64,000 bases of DNA, from assembly GCA_963575745.1 (NCBI GenBank), contig CAUYUJ010020273.1:83104-147103 (forward strand), written 5' to 3'. The DNA comes from Prorocentrum cordatum (lineage: Eukaryota; Sar; Dinophyceae; Prorocentrales; Prorocentraceae). The notes under the pieces are model-generated. The model worked only from the letters and a program-made list of their open reading frames with translations. It did no database searches and was not told where the DNA came from. Each line of letters opens with the position of its first letter. Positions within the stretch are counted from its first letter, which is position 1. Positions 33,294 to 43,538 of this stretch are shown piece after piece. The position numbers were made by a program, and so were the translations under genes.

Positions 33294-34670
33294 CATCACC
33301 CCCCGCCTCCCCGTCATCCTGCTACTCCCCGCCCCCCCCCCCCCTTCCCCTTTTCTCCCCCATGCCTCCGCCTCCGAGGCTGCCGCCTGGTACTTGGCCT
33401 TCCCAGCGCCCCCGCCCATGGGCCGCGGCCAGCTCCGCCGAGGCGGCGGCGCGCGGACGGGCGCGGGAGCGGCATGGGGCAGGTGCGCCCTCGCGCACTG
33501 ACCGAAGGGGGCGGCGCGAGGGAGGGGGCGAGGGAGGAGGGAGGGGGCGAGGGAGAGGAAGAGGGAGAGGGAGAGGGAGGGGGACGGGGAGAGGGAGAGG
33601 GAGGAGGATGATGAGAGGGAGGAGGAGGAGGAGGAGGAGGCGGAGGAGGAGGGGAGGAAGAGGAGGCAAAGCAAGGTAAGGTGAGGCTCATGAGGAGATG
33701 AGTCCACAGCAGCAACAGCAGCCACTTCGGGCTCTTCGAGCCTCTGAGACGTTCGTAAGAACAGCAGGTTTCCCCACCTCTCGCAGCCTGCTCCTCTCTG
33801 TGTCCCTTCTCTTCCCGTACTCTCTGCTCAAGGCCTCGAGCGAGGCCAGTGCTTTCTTTTTCGGGGTGTGCGGGCGGGGCCATAGCTCGCTGGCCCAGCC
33901 TGCGGCGCAGCCAGGCAGTCCGAGGAGTGCTGGGTAGTGGCTGGGCCAGGTCCCCCCTCCGGTGCGGGCGGGGGCTCCGGAGGGGAGCCCCGCGGCCCGC
34001 GGCGGACGCCTTGCGGGCGCCCGCGGCTCGAAGAGAGGAGGAGCGGCCCAGCAGAGGCGCATCGCCTCCCGCCGAAAGGAGAGAGCGATGGAAGGGCAGG
34101 GGTGGGGCGGCGGAAGGTGGAAGACGGGAGACGGAAGACTCTTGATCGGCGGCGAGCTGCCCCCGTGGAGAACTCCGCGAACGACGGGGTGCGACGGGTG
34201 CTGCTCGGGCACGCAGGCGGGGGCGGGAGACCGGAGGCGGAGGGCACGGTCGAGAACTGTTGGACGGCGTGCCGCCACGGCAGCCCTGGCGACACGCTGT
34301 GCCCTGCGAGCGGATAGCGTGTCGCTCCGCCCCGCGGGGCGGGAGGCTCGGGAGAAGATCGCGACGTGGACGCCTCGGGGCCGCGAGGTGAATGGCGCGT
34401 CGCTCCGAGGCCCCGTGGGCCAGGACCGGCGGAGCGACGCGCTGCCCAAAGAGTTCCCGGCCGCAGATACTTCGGGCACGCGAGGGGGGACTGGAGACAG
34501 GAGGCGGAGCGTGATCGACAGGTCAAGCGAGGACAGTTACACTCCCTGTGCAAGTGGCTTGATCCCATTGCGTGCCCACCTTGCCCCATGTTTCCCCTTC
34601 AGCCCTGCCCTCCACATTCCCAGTGCCAGACCGCTGTTCGCTGCAGCCACGCGGCTCGAGCCTTGATGCT
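33294..34670. other. GC-rich unassigned sequence with GAG tract
   Basis: A GAG-rich purine tract occupies 33,500-33,680. The rest is very GC-rich, with overlapping open frames on both strands, as expected from base composition. CGGGCACGC...GAGAC.GGAGGCGGAG recurs at about 34,206 and 34,474. Confidence 0.45.
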
Positions 34671-34679
34671 CTTTGCTTT

Positions 34680-34850
34680 ATCCGGTGGGACTGCAGGAAG
34701 GGAAGCTGGGGGGTGCGACGTGGGAGGTGGAGATGGAGATGAAGCTGGGAGGATGACGTGGGGGTACGAGTGGGAGGTGCTCTTGTCGGTAGAACTTCGG
34801 AGATGGAGATTGAAGCTGGGAGGTGCGACGCGGGAGGTTCCCGAGGGGTG
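34680..34850. repeat. Degenerate GAAGCTGGGAGGTGCGACG repeat
   Basis: Phrases GAAGCTGGGAGG, GGTGCGACGTGGGAGGT and GGAGATGGAGAT recur three to four times over 170 bp at irregular spacing. Confidence 0.6.
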
Positions 34851-34939
34851 AAGGAAGCGCACGGGAGCACCAGCGGGGGCGAGCGGGGGCTCTCCCCACT
34901 TCCGCGCCTCTCCCTCCCACCTCTCCTCCCTGCTCCCTC

Positions 34940-35545
34940 CCTTCACCCTCCTCGTCCTCCTCCTTTCCTCCTCATCCGCCTCCTCCTCTTCTGCCTTCTC
35001 CCCCTCCGCCCTCCGCCTCCCCCTCCTCCTCCTCCTCCTCCTCCTCCTCCTCCTCCTCCTCCTCCTCCTCTCCTCCTCCTCTCCCCCTCCTCCTCCACCT
35101 CCACCCTCCCCCTCCCCCTCCTCCTCCTCCTCATCCTCCTCCTCTTCCTCCTCCTCCTCCTCCCCTCCTCCTCTTCCTACCTCCTCGCTCCTCCTCCGCC
35201 TCCTCCATCCTGCTCCCTGATTCCTCCTCCTCCTCCTCCTTCCTCCTCCTCCTCCTCCCTCCCCTCCTCCAATCATCATCATCATCATCATCCATCATCA
35301 TCATCACAATCATCACCATCATACATCATCATCACCATCATCCAGCAATCATCATCAGCATCATCATCATCATCATCATCACATCATCATCATCAGGATT
35401 CATCCATCACCATCATCTTCTTCCTCCTCCTCCACCCCTGCTCCTGCTGCTCCTCCTCCTCCTCCTCCTCCTCCTCCTCCTCCTCCTCCTCCTCCTCCTC
35501 CTCCTCCTCCTCCTCCTCCTCCTCCTCCTCCTCCTCCTCCTCCTG
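34940..35545. repeat. Compound (CTC)n-(ATC)n-(CTC)n microsatellite
   Basis: CTC to about 35,268, ATC from 35,272 to 35,415, then nearly pure CTC from 35,452 to 35,544. Confidence 0.95.
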
Positions 35546-36243
35546 TCCGTTTCCTAAACCTGAGCTCTACATCCCTCCTCCGCGCCCCAACTTTTCTGCC
35601 CTTCCGAGCAGGAGGCCCAGCGGGGGGAACCCGCCCAGCAGGGAGCCGAGAAGTAGCTCCGCGGGGCGGCCTTAGAATCCGCCGACTCCTTGTGGCTCTC
35701 CAGGCGTGTGAGACAGGTCCCCCCGTGGGGGGCCCCCCCCCCCCCCCCCAAGGACCCCAAACTGCAAATCTGAGGGAGGGCGGGGCTGGCCCGACACGAC
35801 CCTGGGTGAACTCCTCAGGGGTGGTCCGCACCTCCCTGGGCTGCTTTTGGGGCTTCCGATCTCAAGAGTCGGCGGAGGTGGCGCAAGTTTGTAGAATCAC
35901 GACCGGCGCCCCGACGCGGGCCCCAAGCTCTTCCAGTTCAGCGACGGCCTCCGAAGGGGCCAAGCGGCGCAAGAGTGCCCAAAGACTGCCCTTGACGCCC
36001 CCAAGCGGCCCCAAGAGGCCTCAAGGAAGCCCCCAAGAGGCCCCAAGAAACCTCCAGGAGGCCTCCAAGAGGAGGTTCCCACCAGGCCCCGCAACGACTG
36101 GACTCCACTGGTCGTGCTCCGGACGTGCACTCCGCGAAGCGAGAGGAATAATGACAGGCGACCTGTCGCGGGCCCCAAGCTGCTTCACTTCAGCGATCTG
36201 GCCCCTGTGAAGCGCACCTCGCGGACCTGCGAGCCTAGACCTA
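35546..36243. other. Unassigned sequence with a short minisatellite
   Basis: Contains CCCAAGAGGCC-type phrases at 35,985-36,085 and a 17-base C-run near 35,735. No gene recognised. Confidence 0.45.
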
Positions 36244-36357
36244 CCGAACTGAAGGATGTCAGTGTGCTCGCATACCGAATAAATCCTTCGGCGCAGCAGC
36301 CCGAACTGAAGGATGTTAGTGCACTCTCATATCGAAAAAACCTTCGGCGCAGCAATT
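36244..36357. repeat. 57-bp tandem duplication
   Basis: CCGAACTGAAGGATGTCAG and CCTTCGGCGCAGCAG recur once, 57 bp apart (36,244 and 36,301), with about six substitutions. Confidence 0.85.
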
Positions 36358-36674
36358 CTGGCGCCCCCAGTCTGGTTGCCGCTGCTGGCGACGGGGTGCC
36401 TCTGCCCTCGACGCCCTCAGCCGGAGGCCGAGAAAGCGCTATGAGCCTAAGAAGAAGCGGCCCTGAAGCAGCCTCGTGGCTCCCGGGGGGAATTTAGTGT
36501 GAAAAGCCTCGGCAGGGCAGCTCGCAGCCGAGGAGACTGTGGCCACCGTTGTCGTTTTACCATCCATGGGGGGCCCAGCGGCGTCTGCGGCCACCGGCGC
36601 CTCCAGGCCCCCGTCAGTGCGCGGGGGGGGGAGCCCCCGCGTCAGGGACATCGGCTGCCAAACAAACACCAAAG

Positions 36675-36845
36675 TGCACCAACACCGACTGTTGGAGGTC
36701 CGCGCGGCTATCTTGGGTCGCCGCTGGAGGCACCGTCCCTGGTGCGCGAAGCGCGCCAGGGGCAGCGCCCGATGCGCCGACAGGGGGCCCAACTTCGGCC
36801 CAAGGCATCCGCGCGGACCTCCGAATATTTACGGTCATGCTGTTT
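36675..36845. mobile_element. Fold-back element, family C copy 2
   Basis: Left arm: GGAGGTCCGCGCGGCTATC, TTGGGTCGCCGCTGG. Right arm, reverse-complemented: CGGAGGTCCGCGCGGATGCC, TTGGGCCGAAG. At the centre, CCCTGGTGCGC-GAA-GCGCGCCAGGG (36,737-36,761) is a hairpin with one G-T pair. The same central GCGCCAGGGGC text is seen in the 55,540 copy. Confidence 0.8.
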
Positions 36846-37049
36846 GTGGTTGCTCGACCGTCTCCACGGTGACGCTCAGGGACCAGATCGTCGAAGCGAA
36901 GGAGCGGGTCCTCCTCTGTGGCGCAGAAGAAAACATGGCCCACGGCCACCGGCTAACCGGGAGGAGCAGCAGCAGCAGCAGCAGGCGAAGGAGGCAGGGG
37001 AGGGGCCTTGGAGCCTGCGGGCGACGCGCAGGGCAGGTTGGACATGAAC

Positions 37050-37090
37050 ACACACACACACACACAAATTCACACACACACACACACCTC
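37050..37090. repeat. (CA)n microsatellite
   Basis: ACACAC runs with one AATT interruption. Confidence 0.9.
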
Positions 37091-37235
37091 GCCGATGGCT
37101 CCACGTCAGAGGGCCACGTCAGAGGAGGCGAGATAGGCAAAGGAGGAGCAGAAGGCGGAGGGGAAGGGGCGGCACGAAGAATCCTCGTCAGCCTTACTTC
37201 CTCACATTTCTCTTTCCGCTCTTCCTTCTCGTTCT

Positions 37236-37462
37236 CCTGCCCGGCCTCCTATGATACTGTCCCTCCTCCTCATGTCCTCCTTCTCTTCTCTTCTCTTCTC
37301 TTCTCTTCTCTTCTCTTCTCTTCTCTTCTCTTCTCTTCTCTTCTCCTCCTCCTCCTGCTCCTCCTCCTCATCCTCAGCATCACCATCACCACCGTCATCT
37401 GTCATCCGCATCCGCATCCACATCAGCATCATAATCGTCATCATCGTCAGCATCATCGTCAG

Positions 37463-37522
<60 letters not shown>

Positions 37523-38751
37523 AATCATCATCATCAACATCATCAGCAGCAGCAACATCAGCAACACCATCTTCAACAGCAGAAGCATCGTCGCCATTAT
37601 ATCTACCATCATGACCGTCAACCACCAGAACATCATCATATCATCACCCGCATCATCGTCACCATCATCGTCATCATCGTCATCGGCAGCAGCATCCTCA
37701 GCAGCATCTCCATCATCGTTTTCGCCCTCGCCATCGTCATCACCACCATCATCATCACCATCATCATCAGCATCATCATCGTCATCATCCGCGTCATCAG
37801 CAGCAGCAGCACATTCATCATCGTCATCAGCATAAACATCATCATAATCAGAATAATCATCAGCAGCATCATTGTCATCACCATCCTCATCATCATCATC
37901 AACTCCACCACCATCACCATCAGCAGCAGCATCATCGTCGTCGTCCTCGTCGTGGTAATCATCATCATCATCGTCATCATCATCATCATCATCATCATCA
38001 TTATCATCATCATCATCATCCTCATCATCCTCATCATCATCATAATCATCACTACCACCACCCCCATATCATCATCTCATCATCATCATCATCATCATTT
38101 CCTGCTCGGCCTCCTCTGATACTGCCCCTCCTCCTCATCTCCTCCTCTTTCTCTTCTCCTCCTCCTCCTCATCATCAGCATCTCCATCACCATCACCATC
38201 ATTATCACCACCGTCATCTGTCAACCGCATCCGCATCCGCATCAGCATCAGAATCGTCATCATCATCATCGCCAGCATAATCATCATCTACAGCATCATC
38301 AGCATTATCATCATTATCAGCATCAGCATCAGCATACGCATCCTCATCCTCAATTTCGTTATCAGCATCATGACCACAACCACCAACATCATCGTCATCA
38401 CCATCACGGACATCAGCATCACCATCGTCAACAACAACCACATCAGCATCACCAGCATCATCAGCATCGTCATCATCGTCAGCACCATGATCATCATCAT
38501 CAACCGATCCTGACAAGCAGCAGCACCATCATCAGCATAATCATAGTAAGCATCAGCACCACCAGCATCAGCATCAGTATCATCATCATCATCATCAGCA
38601 GCAGCAGCATCAGCATCACCAGCATCATCAGCATCATAATCAGCAGCAGCATCATCATCACCACCATCAGCATAGTCAGCAGCAGCATCAGCAACATAAT
38701 CATACTCATCAGCAGCATCATCAACCTCATCATCAGCAGCATCATCGTCAG

Positions 38752-38806
<55 letters not shown>

Positions 38807-38900
38807 GTCTTCACCATCATGATAATCATCAGCATCATCATTGCCAGCATCATCATCGTCGTCGTCATCACCATCAGCATCATCACCATAAGCAACATCA
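37236..38900. repeat. Duplicated compound microsatellite block
   Basis: The block CCTGC(C/T)CGGCCTCCT, pyrimidine tract, CACCGTCATCTGTCA, CCGCATCCGCATC, long ATC tract occurs twice, starting at 37,236 and 38,101 (865 bp apart). Copy 1 contains a pure (TTCTC)n pentanucleotide run at 37,274-37,345. Copy 2 runs into the assembly gap. Confidence 0.9.
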
Positions 38901-39000
38901 NNNNNNNNNNNNNNNNNNNNNNNNNNNNNNNNNNNNNNNNNNNNNNNNNNNNNNNNNNNNNNNNNNNNNNNNNNNNNNNNNNNNNNNNNNNNNNNNNNNN
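38901..39000. other. Assembly gap (100 N)
   Basis: Exactly 100 undetermined bases between an ATC tract and a CTC tract. The round number suggests a scaffold placeholder, so the true length is unknown. Confidence 0.99.
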
Positions 39001-39085
39001 CCTCCTCCTCCTCCTCCTCCTCCTCCTTTTCCTCCTCTTTCTCCTCCTCCTCCTCCTCCTCATCCTCCCCTCCTCTTCCTCCTCC
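39001..39085. repeat. (CTC)n microsatellite
   Basis: CTC and TTC triplets directly after the gap. Confidence 0.95.
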
Positions 39086-39109
39086 TCGTGGCGCGCGCTC
39101 GCCGGCGCA

Positions 39110-39705
39110 CGAGCTGCAGCGCGGGAAAGAAGAAGTGCCGCGCCGGCGAGTGGGGAGCGAGGAGCGAGCGAGGGACGAGAGGATGGGAGGGAGAGGCACG
39201 TTTGCACTCACGACCGCCCTCCGTTCCTGCAGTTGTGTTCGGGAGCTCAAGCGTTAGGCCCACGGCGATGGAAGAAGCCTCAAGCGGACCGCCTGGACCG
39301 CCCTACAAACATGTCGGGCGATGAGTCGGGGGGGACCCACTCATGAGAGAAAGGGGTGCAGGAGGGAGCAGCAGGAGGGGGATGATCACGAGCAGCAGGA
39401 GAAGGTAGCAGAGCTGCAGCGCGGGAGAAGAAGTGCCGCGCCGGCGAGGAGCGAGGAGCGAGCGAGGGACGAGAGGATGGGAGGGAGAGGCACGTTTGCA
39501 CTCACGACCGCCCTCCGTTCCTGCAGTTGTGTTCGGGAGCTCAAGCGTTAGGCCCACGGCGATGGAAGAAGCCTCAAGCGGACCGCCTGGACCGCCCTAC
39601 AAACATGTCGGGCGATGAGTCGGGGGGGACCCACTCATGAGAGAAAGGGGTGCAGGAGGGAGCAGCAGGAGGGGGATGATCACGAGCAGCAGGAGAAGGT
39701 AGCAG
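39110..39705. repeat. 294-bp tandem duplication
   Basis: Two near-identical copies. GATGGAAGAAGCCTCAAGCG starts at 39,267 and 39,561, and the flanking text from GAGCTGCAGCGCGGGA to CAGGAGAAGGTAGCA is kept in both. The copies differ by small indels near 39,135-39,150. The period is a multiple of three, but the frames carry no known domain. Confidence 0.9.
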
Positions 39706-40224
39706 GACGAGGTAGGAGGAGGATTCTATGAGGGGCAGGGAGAGAGCAGGAGGCGCTGGAGGAGGACAGGGGGCGGAGGCGAGGATATGATACATGTACA
39801 TATAAGTGTGTGTATATATACATATAAGATCAGCTTGTGATTCACAAATGCGTGAGGGGCGCGTGTTTAAACAAATAATTCCCCTGCTCGGGCGAATCGC
39901 GAGATGGCGCCGCCAGATTGAAAATCAATGGGGCGGCGCCGGTGATTAGCACCGACGCCCGGCCGCCAAAGAGGGGCAAAGAGGGGGGTGTTTGGAGGCA
40001 AGGGCGAGCCAGGGCGTCCCTCTTTCTGTCGAACCGATGCGGGCCTGCGGGCAAGGCGGGCTGGACGAAAGTGGGGCGCAGCAAAGGGGGGATTCGCAAA
40101 GCAGCTAACGTCGCCGATTTTCCAAGCGCCTCAAGGCGCCGAAAGCGGCCATGCGTCGAGGACTGGCCCTTCGGCGGGGCGACCGAAACCAGCTGCGCGC
40201 AGCAGGCCTTGCAAACCCCCCTTT
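39706..40224. other. Unassigned sequence with a small hairpin
   Basis: AT-rich island at 39,787-39,830. GGCGCCGCC...GGCGGCGCC at 39,905-39,939 forms a nested hairpin with ATTGA/TCAAT inside. GCGCGTGTTTAAACAA (39,858) resembles GCGCGTGATTTAAACAA (40,396). Confidence 0.45.
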
Positions 40225-40385
40225 CCTCCTCCTCCTCCTCCTCCTCCTTCTCCTCCTCCTCCTCCTACTCCTCCTCCTCCTCCTGCTCCTGCTCCTGCTC
40301 CTCCTCCTCCTCCCTCTCCTCCTCCTCTCTTCATCGTCCTCCTCCTTCTTATCCGTCTCCCCCCCCCCCCTCCTCTCTCCTCCTT
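40225..40385. repeat. (CTC)n microsatellite
   Basis: CTC triplets with TGC interruptions. Confidence 0.9.
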
Positions 40386-40589
40386 CCCCCTGGCGCGCGT
40401 GATTTAAACAAGTATCGCGCCTTGCGGGGTCTATTCGTCAGCCCCGGGCGGGGGGCCTTTTGTTAATCACAGGCTGGCATTACATATACTACATGACGAG
40501 GGACAAGAAGCGACGCCAAAGTACCGCAACTAGAAATCGCGCGCTGCAGCGGTCAAACACCACGTGCAGCAGGCATGCAGAACATCAGC

Positions 40590-41033
40590 TCAGACGTCGA
40601 ACGTCTGCCGGCAGGCGCTGCTGGGGGTCGCCGCCTCGCCGTGGTCGTCCTCGCCGAGGAGCCCCCCGATGAGGCAGCCAGCCTGCCGCAGGTTGCGGGC
40701 GAAGAAGTTCAGGTACGCGGTGCCGTCGCTGGTGCGGCCATGGACCACCTTCAGGGACACTCGCCCGAAGGACATCCACGCCGTGCCCGTGTGGGGCTTC
40801 GCGGTGCCCGCGCTGAACGTGACACCGGGGCCCCTGCCCAGGCGGTGCTCGTGGACCAGGGACTCGGCCCACTTCCCCGTGATGTTGATGTGCATGAAGT
40901 ACGTCTCCGCGCAGGCGCCCCCCACCTGCTGGGCGTCAGCTTCCACGTGGAGGAGCACCTGCGACTGGCGCGCCCCGAAGGGCACGTGGAGCAGGACGTG
41001 AGCGCCAGGCTTCATGACATCGAAGCGCTGCCC
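40590..41033 (-). CDS. PT-repeat secreted protein, exon 2 (C-terminal GDPH module)
   Basis: The minus strand reads GQRFDVMKPGAHVLLHVPFG at the 5' end, then HVEADAQQ, TYFMHINITGKW, GTAWMSFGRVSLKVVHG and NLRQAGCLIGGLLGEDDHGE, ending QTFDV and a stop at 40,590-40,592: 147 residues plus stop. It continues exon 1, which ends SASGDPHLVNIQ. Together they restore GDPHLVNI.G..FD, the start of a module frequent in dinoflagellate secreted proteins and reminiscent of von Willebrand type D starts (GDPH). The GGLLGEDDH...A..P ending is typical of that module's end (recalled). The open frame upstream of 41,033 on this strand has no further resemblance, consistent with intron. Coding here and not in the 2.5 kb between is the main support. 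Confidence 0.8.
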   Translation of the reverse strand, partial: GQRFDVMKPGAHVLLHVPFGARQSQVLLHVEADAQQVGGACAETYFMHINITGKWAESLVHEHRLGRGPGVTFSAGTAKPHTGTAWMSFGRVSLKVVHGRTSDGTAYLNFFARNLRQAGCLIGGLLGEDDHGEAATPSSACRQTFDV

Positions 41034-41377
41034 TTGGATCCGCCGTCTCCGCTTGTAGGGGCTCAGAAAGAGTGCTGCTCCCCTTTCACCCGGAATCTGA
41101 AATCCCGTTGGAGGGGTGTAGCGGGGGGCGGGCTCTTTACAAAAGGCCCCGCCCAGCCTCCGCCCAAAATTGACCGCCAGGGACTGGATGTTCCCAATTG
41201 TTTTACAAACGCCAGCGCAGCCACATGCAGCTGACACTGGATGTTCTCAAAGCTGCCCCCGACGATCCCCAGAACACCCCAAGAGATCTCGAAAACGGAC
41301 CGCGACGGCCTCCATGCTGGCCCTCGCCCGGCCTCGAAGACCCCGAGAGGAGCTCCAAGGAGACTGTTTGCCTTACC

Positions 41378-41585
41378 GTGCCCGGGTCGCGGCCATTACC
41401 CGTGAGGGGGCATGTCCCTCTACAGGGGGGGAATTCGAAAATAGTGAAAACATTGTCAGGGGACGATTTGTTTATATACTTGCTAGTATGATTTGAATAT
41501 TTTGGTAGTGTGTTTTGTTTTCCTCCAAAACCTGGCTGTAGGGGGACATGCCCGACCTAAGGATGGGGCCCGGGTAACGGTGACG
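41378..41585. mobile_element. Fold-back element, family E
   Basis: GGGCATGTCCCTCTACAG (41,409) and the reverse complement of CTGTAGGGGGACATGCCC (41,535) form inverted arms. Weaker pairing extends out to ACCGT..CCCGGG on both sides. The interior (41,435-41,520) is AT-rich. A related end, TAGGTCGGGCATGTCCTCC, lies at 49,229. Sits inside the intron. Confidence 0.65.
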
Positions 41586-42299
41586 CTTGGGCGGGGTGGC
41601 GCGCGCGGGCGCGCTGCGATCGCATTGATATAGTGCGTGGGGGGCCCAAGCCACCCCCCACGTGCGCTCGGTACCGTTACCAGTTGGGGGGGGAGGGAGG
41701 GCCTGGCCAGGGTGATGAACGATCGCTGCACGCCAGAGGACAGAAGAGACGATCTCGAGACGGCCTCACAGAGCGTCGCCCAAGGCCACAGCCCTCGACG
41801 TGTCGACGTGCGCGCGCGAGCGTGAGCCCTCGAAGCTCTGGCGGTGTCCGAAGGGGGAGCACGAGGGCCGGATCTGGCCAGGATCGGCGCGCTGCCCTGC
41901 CAGCGCCGACCACAAGGAGCCCCCCGTGCGAGCACAGCCGAGAAGCTCGGCGCCCAGGTGCCTATGATGCTCCGTGCCGACCTCCGCTGCCTCCGAAGAG
42001 GGCCCACGAGGCCCCAAGAGGCCTTCGGACGGCCCAGAAGCCCCCAAGCCAGCGAGGCCCCAAGAAGCCCCAAGCCAGCCCTTCAGACGGCCCACGAGGC
42101 CCCAAGAAGCCCCTAGCCAGCCCTTCCTCCAGACTCCAGAGGCTCCCTACAGGCGGCTCCAGTCTGCCACGAGGCGGCCCGAGGACCGCCACTCGACGCC
42201 TCGAGGCGACCCGAGGGCCCTCGCATCTGGCCCTGGACCCATCCAGAGGGGGGCCAACACGAAGCAGAGCTGCCCCACTCGGGGCCCAGCAAAGATCCT

Positions 42300-42540
42300 C
42301 CCCCTCCTCCTCCTCCTCCTCCTCATCCTCCTCCTCCTCCTGCTGCTCCTGCTCCTCATCCTGCTGCTCCCCCTCCTCCCTCCTCCCCTCCTCCTCCTCC
42401 TCCTCCTCCTCCTCCTCTCCTGCTCCTCATCCTGCTGCTCCTCCTCCTCCTCCCCCCTCCTCCTCCTCCTCCTCCTGCTCCTCCCCTCCTCCTCCTCCTC
42501 CTCCTCCTCCTCCTCCTCCTCATCCTCCTCCTCCCCCCCG
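42300..42540. repeat. (CTC)n microsatellite in the intron
   Basis: CTC triplets with CTG interruptions. Confidence 0.95.
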
Positions 42541-43538
42541 GTCATCTGGCCATGGTCTTAACGAGCGCACGGGCGCGTAAACCTGAACCGCGCAGACAAG
42601 TCCGCCCTGCATGCCGTGGAATGGCGGTGGCGCGATGGCGACGACCGCGACGCCAACGGCGACGGCGATGACCGCGGTGATGACGCCAGTGCTGATGGCG
42701 ATGGCAGTGGAGATGGGGAAGATACGTTGTCGAGGACGAGGGTTGACATCAAATTCGGGAACCCCTTTAACAGGGCTTCGGCCCTTTTCCACGTGGCCCG
42801 CTGCGCTCCCGACCCTTGGCGGGGCCTGCAGGACGGCTCCGAGACGGCGTCCAAGACCAGCTCGAACGTCAGGTCGCTCTCAACACGCGTTCAGGGCCGA
42901 TTGCCGCTGCATTTTGGCCCCTCTGGGGCCCTGTTTACCGAGAAGCTGGAAACTTCAAAACATGGACGAACACTTGGGGTTGCAATGATTCGAAGCCTGG
43001 CTGGGGGTCGCCAAGACACAAATTACAGCGCTGTTTTCAGCATCGTCTGTTTAGATATCGCCGTTTTGGACACGCTGTGAGACCAACTCCTCAATGACCC
43101 TACACCCGAAAATGGATCGCTCCGGGCCAGGAAGGCGCAGCTAAAACCAGGATGCTCGCTCTTGGGCGGTCTAGGGGCCATCCTGGGCCGCCTCAAACTC
43201 ATCCTGGGCCCTTTCTCGGCCCATCTCGGGGCGCCGTTCGAGCAGTATTGAGACAAACTTGGGTCGTCTGGCTTGTATTATGGCTCGTTCTGTCCTCACA
43301 TGGGCAGGGAGCAAATTCCAGAGAGCCATCGTCCCTGCCACGGGCCCACGGAATATCAGATGATGATCAAGTTAGTTATCAGTGAACACACGGATGCACC
43401 TTAGTCTAAGGGAGAAGTACAACATCAACCTGCGGGATCGTCTTTGACTCTTTTGTGCATGGTCGTCTCGTCCGAGGGCCGCCTCCGGCTCTCCTGGCAA
43501 GAATTAGAAGAATGGGCGGGCGGTGAAAGCGAAGCAAC

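Larger units (their letters stand above)
41034..43538 (-). other. Intron of the PT-repeat gene, 2.5 kb
   Basis: Inferred from the protein join IQ|GQRFD. On the minus strand exon 1 ends ...ACATTCAA|GTTGCTTC and exon 2 begins after ...GGATCCAA|GGGCAGCG, so CAAG is present at both edges. In-frame splicing allows GT...AA or TT...AG depending on placement, but never GT...AG. Introns with short direct repeats at their ends and relaxed boundaries are known in dinoflagellates. The intron contains a fold-back element (41,378-41,585), CCAAGAGG minisatellite (42,000-42,200), a CTC tract (42,300-42,540) and otherwise unassigned sequence. Confidence 0.7.

Noticed and set aside
33688-34589. Overlapping 190-260 codon frames on both strands
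   Set aside because: Very high GC content makes long open frames likely; frames overlap on both strands and none has a domain.
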